In this document: in pieces, positions 12,352 through 21,524 of the stretch
Numbering within the stretch: position 1 is the first letter of the stretch
Layout of the letters: each line of letters opens with the position of its first letter
NCBI RefSeq assembly: GCF_000744655.1
Contig: NZ_JQMJ01000004.1
Location: 6,200,001-6,264,000 of the forward strand
DNA: 64,000 nt
Origin: Streptacidiphilus rugosus AM-16
GTDB lineage: Bacteria; Actinomycetota; Actinomycetes; Streptomycetales; Streptomycetaceae
Reading direction: 5' to 3'
The notes under the pieces: model-generated
Told to the model about the DNA's origin: nothing
The model's database searches: none
The model's input: only the letters and a program-made list of their open reading frames with translations
Position numbers and translations under genes: made by a program

Positions 12352-12440
12352 GGGTTCATCAGTACCACGCCCGAGCAGGCTCCCCGTGCGCCACCATGGT
12401 CGTGCGTGGTCATGCGCACGCAGACAACCTGGGGGAACAG

Positions 12441-14171
12441 GTGCCGGAACCGGCTGCTACGGACGAACGGACCAGCGTGGAGGAGGAGCGCCGCGGCCAC
12501 ATGATCGTGGTGGGGAACGACGCCCTCACCCTCCGGCTCGTCGAGGACCTCGCCGGGCTCTACGGTGAGCGGGTCGTCGTGATCGTCCCCGACGCACGCG
12601 CCTCCTACGGACCGCAACTCACCGCGCTGGGCCGGGAGCAGGCCCGGATCACCGTGCTGCAGGGACGGCGCCCGGACGAGGCCACGCTGACCGAGGCCAG
12701 GATCGGGGAGGCGGCCTCGCTCGCCCTGGTGGTCGACGACGACCAGGCCGTCACCCAGGCCGCGCTGGTGGCCCGGACGCTAAACGCGACGGTGCGCCTG
12801 GCCCTGCGCGTCCACAACCAGGCGCTGGGCGCCCGGCTGACCCGCCTGCTGGACCGCGAGGACGCCCCCGCCACCGCGGCCTCCGCCTCCGACACGGCCG
12901 CGCCCGCGCTGGTCTCCGCCGCGCTGCCCAACCGCCGGCTGACCTTCCGTCTCGATGGCGGCACCTGCAGTGTCCTCGGCCGCAACCGGAGCGAGGAGGC
13001 GGAGGAGCTCCCCGGCCGGAACGAGATCCCGATCGCCCTGCTCACCGAGGACAGCGGCGTCCTGCTGCCGCGCGAGGAGGACCTCGCCGCGGGCGCCCCC
13101 GAGAGCACCGTGCTGCGGATCCTCCACCACCGCGATCCTGACCGCCGCCGGGGCCTGCTCAGGATCGACCACCGGCGCTTCGTGGCGGGCGTGCGCTCCT
13201 TCTTCTCCAGGAAGCTGCTCGCGATCAGCCTCGCCCTGGCGCTCGTGGTCGTGCTGCTGACCGTGCTGACCTGGCAGCTGACCGGCAACTCGCTCGGTCT
13301 CTCCCTCTTCTACGTGCTGCTCGACCTCGGCTCGGCCGGCAACCCGGCCACCGACCACGGCGACAACGTGGCCCGCAAGGTGCTGCAGATCGTCACGGTC
13401 TTCACCGGCATCGTGCTGCTGGGCACGGTCGCCGCCGTGATGCTGGACAACCTCGGCGCGCTGCGCACCACGCCGAGCCCGCGCCGGGTCCCGCGGACCG
13501 TGAACAAGCACGTGGTGCTGATCGGCCTCGGCAAGGTCGGCAGCACGGTGGTGGAGCGTCTGCACGACATGCGCGTGCCCGTCGTGGTGGTGGAGCGGAA
13601 CCCGTCCGTGCCCGGGCTGACCGCGATCCGCGAACGCGGGATCCCGGTGGTCGTCGGCGAGTTCGGCCGCCGCAAGGTCTTCAGGGCCGCCAGGGTGGAC
13701 CGGGCGCAGGCCCTGATGGCGCTCACCAACAACGACAGCGCGAATCTGCAGGCCGTCCTCTACGCGCGCGAGCAACAGCCCGAACTGCGGGTCGTGCTCC
13801 GGCTGTTCGACGAGGAGTTCGCCGCCACGGTGTACCGCTCGCTGCGCGCGGCGCACCCGGACGCCAAGACCCGCAGCCGCAGCGTCTCCTATCTCGCCGC
13901 GCCCGCCTTCGCCGCCGCCATGATGGGTCGCCAGGTGCTGGCGGCGATCCCGGCCAAGCGCGAGCTGCTGCTGGTCGCGGACGTGGCGGTGCGGGACCAG
14001 AGCGAGCTCTACCACCGCACGGTCGGCGAGGCGTTCCACACCGGCGCCTGGCGGGTGGTCGGCATCCGGCGCTGGGACGGCTCACTGGAGTGGAACCCCG
14101 GACCCGACCGACAGCTGCGCGGCAGCGAGCGGGTCGTGGTGGTGGCCACCCGCGAGGGCCTGGGCCGATTA
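12441..14171 (+). CDS. Ion-channel-like protein with two RCK/TrkA-N domains; no stop codon at the expected end
   Basis: The product has an N-terminal NAD-binding TrkA-N/RCK domain (MIVVGNDALTLRLVEDL), a membrane part (hydrophobic segments LLAISLALALVVVLLTVLTW and VLQIVTVFTGIVLLGTVAAV) and a second RCK domain (HVVLIGLGKVGSTVVERL). It resembles potassium-channel-related or CASTOR-like proteins of actinobacteria. GTG 12441 has GGGGGAA six bases upstream; ATG 12396 is in frame but lacks a clear site. Family-like sequence ends near VVVVATREGLGRL at about 14168. The frame then stays open to 17708 through the antisense of mnmA and the desulfurase gene. The codon at 14169-14171 is TTA, one base from the stop TAA. 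I end the gene there; the true end is unresolved. Confidence 0.75.
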
Positions 14172-15341
14172 TCAGGCCTGCTGCGGCTGGGGCTGCGGGG
14201 TGGCCCGCTCGGTGGTCGCGATCGTCGCCGAACCGACGACGCGGGTCCCGTCGTACAGGACCACGGCCTGGCCCGGCGCGATGCCGCGGACCGGCGCGTC
14301 CAGGACGACGCGCAGGCCGCCGTCCGCGTCGATCTCCGCCGTCACCGGCACCGGCTCGCCGTGGGCCCGCAGCTGCGCGTGGTAGCGCCCGGTGCCGACC
14401 GGCGCCTCCTCCCCGCACCAGCGCGGCTTGACGCCGGTGAGCGCGGCGATGTCCAGCGCCTCGACCGGGCCGACGGTGACCCGGTTGTCGACGGGCGAGA
14501 TGTCCAGCACGTACCGCGGCTTCCCGTCGGCGGCGGGCCGTCCGATACGCAGACCCTTGCGCTGGCCGATGGTGAAGCCGAAGGCCCCGCTGTGCTCGCC
14601 GACGACGGTGCCGTCCACGTCCACGATGTCGCCGGTGGCCGAGCCGAGCCGCTGGGCCAGGAATCCCTGGGTGTCCCCGTCGGCGATGAAGCAGATGTCG
14701 TGACTGTCGGGCTTCTTCGCGACCGCGAGGCCGCGGCGCTCGGCCTCCACCCTGACCTGCTCCTTCGGGGTGTCCCCCAGCGGGAACATGGCATGCGCGA
14801 GCTGCTCGGCGTCGAGGACGCCGAGCACGTAGGACTGGTCCTTGCCCGGGTCGACCCCGCGGTGGAGCGTGCGCCCCCGGCCCGGCTCGTCGACGATCCT
14901 GGCGTAGTGGCCGGTGCAGACGGCGTCGAAGCCGAGGGCGACGGCCTTGTCGAGCAGCGCGGCGAACTTGATCTTCTCGTTGCAGCGGAGACAGGGGTTG
15001 GGCGTCCGCCCCGCCGCGTACTCGGCGACGAAGTCGTCGATGACGTCCTCGCGGAACCGCTCGGCGAGATCCCAGACGTAGAACGGGATCCCGATCACAT
15101 CCGCGGCGCGGCGCGCGTCCCGCGAGTCCTCCAGCGTGCAGCAGCCGCGGGCCCCGGTCCGGAACGACTGCGGATTGCTCGCCAAGGCGAGATGCACGCC
15201 GGTCACCTCGTGCCCGGCCGCCACGGCCCGCGCGGCGGCGACGGCGGAGTCCACGCCCCCGGACATGGCCGCGAGCACGCGCAGCTTCCCGCCCGGCAGG
15301 GCGGCGGCGAAGGAGTCAGGGGCACCGGGAAAGTCAGACAT
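14172..15341 (-). CDS. mnmA: tRNA-specific 2-thiouridylase MnmA
   Basis: MnmA thiolates U34 of tRNA-Lys, -Glu and -Gln with ATP and persulfide sulfur. The 389-residue product has the PP-loop SGGVDS (27-32), the two catalytic cysteines Cys117 (NPCLRCN) and Cys217 (HDICFIA), and the C-terminal beta-barrel (RPRYVLDI-like and [14 protein letters not shown]). It lies 51 bases downstream of the cysteine desulfurase gene, its likely sulfur donor. Its 3' end abuts the end of the convergent RCK gene, and its TGA is followed at once by TAA. Confidence 0.96.
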   Translation of the reverse strand: MSDFPGAPDSFAAALPGGKLRVLAAMSGGVDSAVAAARAVAAGHEVTGVHLALASNPQSFRTGARGCCTLEDSRDARRAADVIGIPFYVWDLAERFREDVIDDFVAEYAAGRTPNPCLRCNEKIKFAALLDKAVALGFDAVCTGHYARIVDEPGRGRTLHRGVDPGKDQSYVLGVLDAEQLAHAMFPLGDTPKEQVRVEAERRGLAVAKKPDSHDICFIADGDTQGFLAQRLGSATGDIVDVDGTVVGEHSGAFGFTIGQRKGLRIGRPAADGKPRYVLDISPVDNRVTVGPVEALDIAALTGVKPRWCGEEAPVGTGRYHAQLRAHGEPVPVTAEIDADGGLRVVLDAPVRGIAPGQAVVLYDGTRVVGSATIATTERATPQPQPQQA

Positions 15342-15392
15342 AGTGCCTCCAAGCCTACGTGCAGTGGCAACCCGCCGGCGGCGCGCGTGCGA

Positions 15393-16571
15393 CTACCGCC
15401 TCGTCGTCGCGCCGGCCAGGCGGGCGCGGGCGACGACGGGGGCGATGGCGTCGGCGAGGGCCTTGACGTCCGAGGGGGTCGAGGTGTGGCCGAGGGAGAA
15501 GCGGAGGGACGCCCGCGCCATCGCCGGCTCCGCGCCCATCGCGAGGAGGACGTGGCTCGGCTGGGGGACGCCCGCCGAGCACGCGGAGCCCGTCGAGCAC
15601 TCGATGCCGCGCGCGTCGAGCAGCATCAGCAGCGCGTCGCCCTCGCAGCCGGGGAAGGAGAAGTGGGCGTTGGCGCTGAGCCGGCCCTCCGCGGACGGGT
15701 CGCCGTTCAGCACCGCGTCGGGAACCGCCGCGCGGACCTCCGCGATCAGCATGTCCCGCAGCGCCGCCAGTTCCGCCGCGGCCGCGGGTCTCCGCTCCGC
15801 GGCGATCGCCGCCGCCGCGGCGAACCCCGCCGCCGCGGGGACGTCCAGCGTCCCCGAGCGGACGTCGCGCTCCTGGCCGCCGCCGTGCAGCAGCGGGACC
15901 GGGCTCGCCCCGCGGGACAGCACCAGCGCGCCGACCCCGTACGGGCCGCCGACCTTGTGGCCGGTCACCGTCATCGCGTCCAGGCCCGAGTCCTCGAAGG
16001 AGAGCGGGACCTGGCCGAAGGCCTGGACCGCGTCCGCGTGCATCGGCACGCCGAACTCCCGTGCCACCGCCGAAAGTTCACGGATCGGCTGGATCGTGCC
16101 GACCTCGTTGTTGGCCCACATCACGGTGACCAGTGCGACGTCCGCCGGGTTCGCCTCGAGCGCCGCGCGCAGCGTCTGCGCGTGGACGCGGCCCAGCGGG
16201 TCGACCGGGAGCCAGTCCACGACGGCACCCTCGTGCTGCTCCAGCCAGTGCACCGCGTCCAGGACCGCGTGGTGCTCGACGGGGCTGCAGAGGATCCGGC
16301 GGCGCACGGGATCGGCGTCCCTGCGGGCCCAGTAGAGACCCTTCACCGCGAGGTTGTCGGACTCGGTACCGCCGCCGGTGAGGACGATCTCGCTCGGGCG
16401 GGCGCCCAGCGCGGCGGCGAGGGTCTCGCGGGACTCCTCGATCACCCGGCGGGCGCGGCGTCCGGCGGCGTGCAGGGACGAGGCGTTGCCGGTCTGACCG
16501 AACTGCGCGGTCATCGCCTGGACCGCCTCCGGCAGCATCGGCGTCGTGGCGGCGTGGTCGAGGTAGGGCAT
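15393..16571 (-). CDS. Cysteine desulfurase (IscS/NifS family)
   Basis: This PLP enzyme removes sulfur from cysteine to give alanine and a protein persulfide. The 392-residue product starts [11 protein letters not shown] and has the PLP lysine Lys206 ([11 protein letters not shown]) and the catalytic loop STGSACSAG with Cys331. Its position directly before mnmA suggests it feeds tRNA thiolation, though it may also serve iron-sulfur assembly; no isc or suf scaffold genes are nearby. It diverges from the IclR gene. Confidence 0.95.
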   Translation of the reverse strand: MPYLDHAATTPMLPEAVQAMTAQFGQTGNASSLHAAGRRARRVIEESRETLAAALGARPSEIVLTGGGTESDNLAVKGLYWARRDADPVRRRILCSPVEHHAVLDAVHWLEQHEGAVVDWLPVDPLGRVHAQTLRAALEANPADVALVTVMWANNEVGTIQPIRELSAVAREFGVPMHADAVQAFGQVPLSFEDSGLDAMTVTGHKVGGPYGVGALVLSRGASPVPLLHGGGQERDVRSGTLDVPAAAGFAAAAAIAAERRPAAAAELAALRDMLIAEVRAAVPDAVLNGDPSAEGRLSANAHFSFPGCEGDALLMLLDARGIECSTGSACSAGVPQPSHVLLAMGAEPAMARASLRFSLGHTSTPSDVKALADAIAPVVARARLAGATTRR

Positions 16572-16691
16572 GGCGGGACAAGTCTAGGGCCACCCGCACG
16601 CCCTCTCCGCCCCGCACGCCGTTTCTCCCCGGGACACGGCCCGTTCGGACACGGGCCCCGCCGGCCGTACATTCCGAATACGCATCATCCA

Positions 16692-16706
16692 TTGCAGCCT
16701 GTGCAA
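16692..16706. promoter_or_regulatory. Palindromic operator-like site upstream of the IclR gene
   Basis: TTGCA and TGCAA arms are separated by five bases, centred about 62 bases before the IclR start and between divergent genes. A further TGCAA lies near 16734. IclR regulators commonly bind short palindromes next to their own genes, so autoregulation is plausible but not shown. Confidence 0.35.
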
Positions 16707-16761
16707 CGGCGTCCCTATGATCCCTGCAACTGTCGGGGGCAAGCGTCGGGGCTGGTGGGAC

Positions 16762-17508
16762 ATGTCGCAGTCGGTGGACCGGGCGCTCACCGTGCTCGCC
16801 TCGCTCGCCGAGGGCCCGACCTCGCTGGAGCAGGCCGCCGCGCGCCTCGGCGTGCACAAGTCCACCGCGCTGCGGCTGCTGCGGACGCTGGAGGAGCACG
16901 GCTTCGTGCACCGCCAGGCGGACTACCGCTACCGGCTCGGCGGCGGACTCTTCTCCCTGGCCCAGTTGGCGCTGGAGAGCATCGACGTCCGCGGTGTCGC
17001 GGCCCCGCACCTCGCCGCGCTGAACGACCGCTGCGGGCACACGGTCCACCTGGCCGTGTACGAGGACGGCGAGGCGACCTACGTCGACAAGCTGGAGAGC
17101 CGCTATCCGGTCAGGATGTACTCCCGCATCGGCAAGCGCGCCCCGCTGACCGCCTCCGCCGTCGGCAAGGTGCTGCTGGCCGGCCTGCCGCCGGCCCGCC
17201 GCTCCGAGCTCGCGTACCGGCTGGAGTACCCGGCCTACACGCCCCGCTCGCTGCGGACGGCCGAGGCGCTGCTCGCCGAACTGGAGACGGTCCGCGAGCA
17301 GGGCTGGGCGATGGACCGCAGCGAGTACGAGGAGAGCGTCAACTGCGTGGCGGTCCCGATCCGCGGCATCGACGGCCGGGTGATCGCCGCGTGTTCCATC
17401 TCCACTCCCACGGTGGTGGCCCCGCTCGCCGCCCTGCGCCGGCTGGTCCCCGAGCTGACGGCCACCGCGGACGCGATCTCCCGCGAGTACGGCGGACGCT
17501 CCCGCTGA
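16762..17508 (+). CDS. IclR-family transcriptional regulator
   Basis: The 248-residue product has an N-terminal winged helix-turn-helix (MSQSVDRALTVLASLAEGPTS-type start, LGVHKSTALRLLRTLEEHG) and a C-terminal IclR effector domain (YSRIGKRAPLTASAVGKVLLA; CVAVPIRG; ACSIS). ATG 16762 follows a GGTGGGA site; ATG 16717, 15 codons earlier in the same frame, lacks one and adds a non-family extension. It is divergent from the desulfurase gene and convergent with the channel gene 13 bases downstream. Its effector and regulon are unknown. Confidence 0.92.
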   Translation: MSQSVDRALTVLASLAEGPTSLEQAAARLGVHKSTALRLLRTLEEHGFVHRQADYRYRLGGGLFSLAQLALESIDVRGVAAPHLAALNDRCGHTVHLAVYEDGEATYVDKLESRYPVRMYSRIGKRAPLTASAVGKVLLAGLPPARRSELAYRLEYPAYTPRSLRTAEALLAELETVREQGWAMDRSEYEESVNCVAVPIRGIDGRVIAACSISTPTVVAPLAALRRLVPELTATADAISREYGGRSR

Positions 17509-17521
17509 GACCGGAGCCCGC

Positions 17522-18181
17522 TCAGGTCTCACCGGTGTTGGAACTGCCCCGGTGCCAGGCGCGGGGCGCGCGCAGGTCGTACTTGATGGCCAGCATCCGC
17601 AGGCCGAAGGCGAGCAGCACCGCCGCACTGCCGGTCACGGCGCCGAGCGTGCCGGTGCTGATCAGCGCCGCCGTCACACCCGCGCCGAGCAGCGCGGGGA
17701 CGGCGTAGAGGGAGCGGTCCCAGCGCAGCAGCGAGGGGATCTCCATGGCCAGCAGGTCACGGATCACGCCGCCGCCCGCCGCGGTGATCATTCCCAGTGC
17801 GATCGAGGCGACCACCCCCAGACCGTAGTCGTGGGCCTTCGCCGTCCCGGTCACCGCGAAGAGGCCGAGCCCCAGCGCGTCGAGCGTCTGCACGGTGAGG
17901 TTGATCCTGGCGACCTCGGGGTGCAGGAAGAACACCACCAGCGTCGCGATCAGGGGCGTCACGAAGTAGCCGATGTTCGTGAACGCGACCGGGGGCACCG
18001 CGCCGATCAGCTCGTCGCGCAGCACGCCCCCGCCCAGCGCCGTCGCCTCCGCGAGCACCGCCATGCCGAAGACGTCGAAGTTCTTCCGCACCGCGAGCAG
18101 GCTGCCGGAGAGGGCGAAGACGAAGATGCCGGAGAGGTCGAGCACCTGCTCGACCCCCGGGGAGAAAAGCTGCGAGGTCAC
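17522..18181 (-). CDS. Trimeric intracellular cation (TRIC)-type channel, UPF0126 family
   Basis: A 219-residue polytopic membrane protein with two glycine-rich repeats of the family signature, GGGVLRDELIG (about 50-60) and GGGVIRDLLAME, each in a hydrophobic hairpin, and about seven membrane helices. Prokaryotic TRIC homologues form trimeric potassium-permeable channels. The cytoplasmic tail is short and basic. It is convergent with the IclR gene. Confidence 0.9.
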   Translation of the reverse strand: MTSQLFSPGVEQVLDLSGIFVFALSGSLLAVRKNFDVFGMAVLAEATALGGGVLRDELIGAVPPVAFTNIGYFVTPLIATLVVFFLHPEVARINLTVQTLDALGLGLFAVTGTAKAHDYGLGVVASIALGMITAAGGGVIRDLLAMEIPSLLRWDRSLYAVPALLGAGVTAALISTGTLGAVTGSAAVLLAFGLRMLAIKYDLRAPRAWHRGSSNTGET

Positions 18182-18261
18182 CCCGCATTTCTATCGTGAA
18201 ATACGGGATGACCTCGCGTGGCGGCCTGGGCCGCGGGAGACCTCGGGAACCTCGGACGTGC

Positions 18262-19299
18262 TCAGGTGTTCTCGGGGAAGTGACAGGCCACCTGGTGGCC
18301 GGTCTTGAGCGCCACCAGCGGCGGCTCCTCCGTCGCGCACTGCTCCGTCGCCTTCCAGCAACGGGTGCGGAAGCGGCAGCCGGAGGGCGGGTTGACCGGC
18401 GAGGGCACGTCACCGGTGAGCAGGATGCGCTCGCGCTGCTCCTTGCGGTTCGGGTCCGGCACCGGCACCGCGGACATCAGCGCGTTGGTGTACGGGTGCA
18501 TCGGCGACTTGTAGAGGGAGTCCCGGTCCGCGATCTCGACGATCTTGCCCAGGTACATCACCGCGACGCGGTCCGACACGTGGCGCACCACGGAGAGGTC
18601 GTGGGCGATCACCACGTAGGTGAGGCCCAGCTCCTGCTGCAGGTCGTCGAGGAGGTTGACGACCTGCGCCTGGATCGACACGTCCAGCGCCGAGACCGGC
18701 TCGTCCGCGACGATCATCTTCGGCCGCAGCGCGAGCGCGCGGGCGATGCCGATGCGCTGGCGCTGACCGCCGGAGAACTCGTGCGGGTAGCGGTTGTAGT
18801 GCTCGGGGCTGAGCCCGCACAGCTCCAGCAGGTCCTGGACCGCGGTCTTGATGCCGTTCTCGGTCTTGATGTTCTGCAGCCGGAACGGCGCGCCGACGAT
18901 CGTCCCGATCGTGTGCCTCGGGTTCAGCGAGGAGTACGGGTCCTGGAAGATCATCTGGATGTCGCGTCGCAGCGGACGCATCTGCGCGGTGTTCAGGTGC
19001 GTGATGTCCACGCCCTCGAACTCCACCTTGCCGCCGGTCGGCTCCAGCAGACGGGTGATCAGCCGGCCCATGGTCGACTTGCCGCAGCCGGACTCGCCCA
19101 CCACGCCCAGGGTCTCACCGCTGCGGACGTCGAAGGTGAGGCCGTCCACGGCCTGCACCGCACCGACCTGGCGCTGCAGCAGGCCCTTCTTGATCGGGAA
19201 GTGCTTGACCAGGTTGGTGACCTTGAGCAGCGCCTCGCCCTCGGACGCGGGGGGAGTCGCGGGCGCCGGGACGGTCGCCGTCGAGCTTTCTTCACTCAT
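18262..19299 (-). CDS. Oligopeptide ABC importer ATP-binding subunit (OppF/DppF type)
   Basis: The 345-residue ATPase has Walker [11 protein letters not shown]-loop [11 protein letters not shown], signature FSGGQRQR, Walker [12 protein letters not shown] and switch His (IAHDLSVV). The C-terminus has the oligopeptide/dipeptide extension with the cysteine cluster [14 protein letters not shown]. It energises peptide uptake with the OppD-type partner 30 bases upstream and is the last gene of the importer operon. The N-terminus has an Ala/Pro-rich extension of about 20 residues. Confidence 0.95.
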   Translation of the reverse strand: MSEESSTATVPAPATPPASEGEALLKVTNLVKHFPIKKGLLQRQVGAVQAVDGLTFDVRSGETLGVVGESGCGKSTMGRLITRLLEPTGGKVEFEGVDITHLNTAQMRPLRRDIQMIFQDPYSSLNPRHTIGTIVGAPFRLQNIKTENGIKTAVQDLLELCGLSPEHYNRYPHEFSGGQRQRIGIARALALRPKMIVADEPVSALDVSIQAQVVNLLDDLQQELGLTYVVIAHDLSVVRHVSDRVAVMYLGKIVEIADRDSLYKSPMHPYTNALMSAVPVPDPNRKEQRERILLTGDVPSPVNPPSGCRFRTRCWKATEQCATEEPPLVALKTGHQVACHFPENT

Positions 19300-19329
19300 T
19301 GTTTCTTCGTCTCCTCGACTTGCTACCGG

Positions 19330-20409
19330 CTAGAGCCGGGGAGCGATCTCCTCGGTGAAGATCTGCTGACGGGCCTCCAGGGACATGTGACAGGCCGCCA
19401 GGTGGTTCTCGCCCACGCTGACCAGCTGCGGAGTCACGGTCTGCGACTTGCCGTCGGTGCGGTCCGCGTAGGGGCACCGGGGGTGGAAGGCGCAGCCGTT
19501 CGGCAGGTTGATCAGCGACGGCGGGTTGCCCTGGACCGGGACGAGCCGCTCCTGCAGCTCACGGTCGATGCGGGGCATCGAGCCGAGCAGACCCCAGGTG
19601 TAGGGGTGCTCGGGCTCGGTGAAGAGCTTGTCGGCCGGGCCCTTCTCCACGCACTTGCCGCCGTACATCACCAGGATGTCGTCGGCGAGCTCGGCGACGA
19701 CGCCGAGGTCGTGCGTGATGATGATGACCGAGGAGCCGAACTCCTTCTGCAGGTCCCGGATCAGGTCCAGGATCTGCGCCTGCACGGTCACGTCGAGCGC
19801 GGTGGTCGGCTCGTCGGCGATCAGCAGCGAGGGGTCGTTGGCCAGCGCCATCGCGATCATCGCGCGCTGACGCATACCGCCGGAGAACTCGTGCGGGTGG
19901 TTGTCCACGCGCTTGTCCGGCTGCGGGATGCCGACACGGTCCAGCAGCTGGATCGCGTGCTGGCGCGCGGCGGCCTTGCCGGCCTGCGGGTTGTGCTGGC
20001 GGTAGCCCTCGATGATCTGCTGGCCGACCGTGTAGTACGGGTGCATGGCCGTCAGCGGGTCCTGGAAGATCATCGCCATCTTCTGGCCGCGGAGTCTGCG
20101 CACCTCCTCGGGGGAGGCGCTGATCAGCTCCTGGCCGTCCAGCCAGATCTCGCCGGAGAGCTTCGGGCCGCGCTTCTTCCCGACGTTGCGGTGCAGACCC
20201 ATGATCGACAGCGAGGTCACCGACTTGCCAGAGCCGGACTCGCCCACGATGCCGAGGGTCTTGCCGCGCTCCAGGTCGAAGCTCAGGCCGTCGACGGACT
20301 TGACCAGACCGTCGTCGGTGGGGAAGTGGCAGCGCAGGTCGCGCACCGAGAGGAACGAGGTGGGAGCCACGCTGCCGACCGTCGTCTTGTCGTTCTTGGG
20401 GTCGGTCAT
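19330..20409 (-). CDS. Oligopeptide ABC importer ATP-binding subunit (OppD/DppD type)
   Basis: The 359-residue ATPase has Walker [11 protein letters not shown]-loop [10 protein letters not shown], signature FSGGMRQR, Walker [12 protein letters not shown] and switch His (ITHDLGVV). The C-terminal peptide-transporter extension carries the cysteines of [15 protein letters not shown] and ACH. SGGMRQR rather than SGGQRQR is typical of OppD. Its ATG overlaps the upstream permease stop by four bases, so the two are translationally coupled. Confidence 0.95.
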   Translation of the reverse strand: MTDPKNDKTTVGSVAPTSFLSVRDLRCHFPTDDGLVKSVDGLSFDLERGKTLGIVGESGSGKSVTSLSIMGLHRNVGKKRGPKLSGEIWLDGQELISASPEEVRRLRGQKMAMIFQDPLTAMHPYYTVGQQIIEGYRQHNPQAGKAAARQHAIQLLDRVGIPQPDKRVDNHPHEFSGGMRQRAMIAMALANDPSLLIADEPTTALDVTVQAQILDLIRDLQKEFGSSVIIITHDLGVVAELADDILVMYGGKCVEKGPADKLFTEPEHPYTWGLLGSMPRIDRELQERLVPVQGNPPSLINLPNGCAFHPRCPYADRTDGKSQTVTPQLVSVGENHLAACHMSLEARQQIFTEEIAPRL

Positions 20410-21410
20410 GCGAGCCTCACACGGGGGTCGACGACCGCGTAGAGCAGGTCGACGATCAGGTTTGCCATCACGATGAAGAAGGCGGCGAAGAGGGTGACGC
20501 CCATGATCATGGGCAGGTCGTTCTTCGTGATGCCGTTCAGCGCGTCGTAGCCGAGGCCGTGCAGGTTGAACACGGTCTCGGTGAGGATCGCGCCGCCGAG
20601 CAGGCCGCCGAGGTCCATACCGAAGACGGTCATGATGGGGGTCAGCGTGGACCGCATGGCGTGCTTGCCGATGACGGTCCGCTCGGGCAGACCCTTGGCG
20701 CGAGCGGTGCGGATGTAGTCCTCACCCATGACGTCGAGCATCGTGGCTCGCGTCAGTCGCGCGTAGGTCGCCGCGAAGAGGAAGGCCAGGGTGATCCACG
20801 GCAGCAGCATTCCCTGGAACCATCCCACCGGATCGCTGGTGAGCGTGGTGGCGGGGTTCGTCGCGGGTAGCCAGCCGAGGTTGTAGACGACCAGCGCCGA
20901 GCTGGCGAGGCCGGTGAAGTAGATCGGCAGCGAGACGCCGGCGAGCGCGGTGACCATGGTGATGCGGTCGATCGCGGTGCGCTTGCGCAGCGCGGAGACG
21001 ACGCCGGTGCCGACGCCGAGCACCAGCCAGATCACGGCCGCGCCGGCGGCGAGCAGGCCGGTGACCGGGAAGTCGCCGGTCAGCTGACCCCAGACCGGGG
21101 TCTGCGTCGCCGTCGAGATGCCGAAGCACGGAGCCGGGCAGTTGATGACGTCATTGCCGTTGGCGTAGGTGCGGCCGGCGACAAGACCCTTGAGGTAGAG
21201 CCAGAACTGCTCATAGATCGGCTTGTCGAGGCCCAGCTTGACCTTGATCCCGGCGATGGCCACCGGGTTCGCATTCTTGCCGACGTATCGCATGACCGGA
21301 TCGGTGTGCTGGAGCACCGGCACCAGGAAGAAGATGCCAAAGGTGATCGTGGCGACCACCAACAGCATGACGACCACGTTCAGGAGCCGTCGGAAGATAT
21401 ACAGGAGCAC
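20406..21410 (-). CDS. Oligopeptide ABC importer permease (OppB/DppB type)
   Basis: The 334-residue product has six predicted membrane helices. It starts with the OppB-type N-terminus (LLYIFRRLLNVVVMLLVVATITFGIFFL) and contains the EAA coupling loop (DYIRTARAKGLPERTVIGKHAMRSTL). Between helices 1 and 2 is a large external loop with two cysteines (NCPAPCFG). It overlaps the ATPase gene by four bases. A strong stem-loop lies between it and the preceding binding-protein gene. Confidence 0.94.
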   Translation of the reverse strand: MLLYIFRRLLNVVVMLLVVATITFGIFFLVPVLQHTDPVMRYVGKNANPVAIAGIKVKLGLDKPIYEQFWLYLKGLVAGRTYANGNDVINCPAPCFGISTATQTPVWGQLTGDFPVTGLLAAGAAVIWLVLGVGTGVVSALRKRTAIDRITMVTALAGVSLPIYFTGLASSALVVYNLGWLPATNPATTLTSDPVGWFQGMLLPWITLAFLFAATYARLTRATMLDVMGEDYIRTARAKGLPERTVIGKHAMRSTLTPIMTVFGMDLGGLLGGAILTETVFNLHGLGYDALNGITKNDLPMIMGVTLFAAFFIVMANLIVDLLYAVVDPRVRLA

Positions 21411-21430
21411 TGCGGTCGGCTTGGCCGGGA

Positions 21431-21463
21431 TCCGGCGCCGCCCCTTGTGGGAGCGGCGCCGGA
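21431..21463 (-). terminator. Intercistronic stem-loop between binding protein and permease genes
   Basis: A perfect 11-base stem (21431-21441 with 21453-21463), very GC-rich, has a loop whose CCC/GGG can extend pairing. It lies 62 bases after the binding-protein stop and 20 bases before the permease start. A partial terminator or an RNA 3'-end stabiliser would leave the binding protein more abundant than the permease, as in other ABC importers; that role is inferred. Confidence 0.65.
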
Positions 21464-21524
21464 CACCGACCCGCCTTCACCTGCCCTTCGGTCTAGCTGT
21501 GCTTACAGGTGAGACGGGGTGAGG

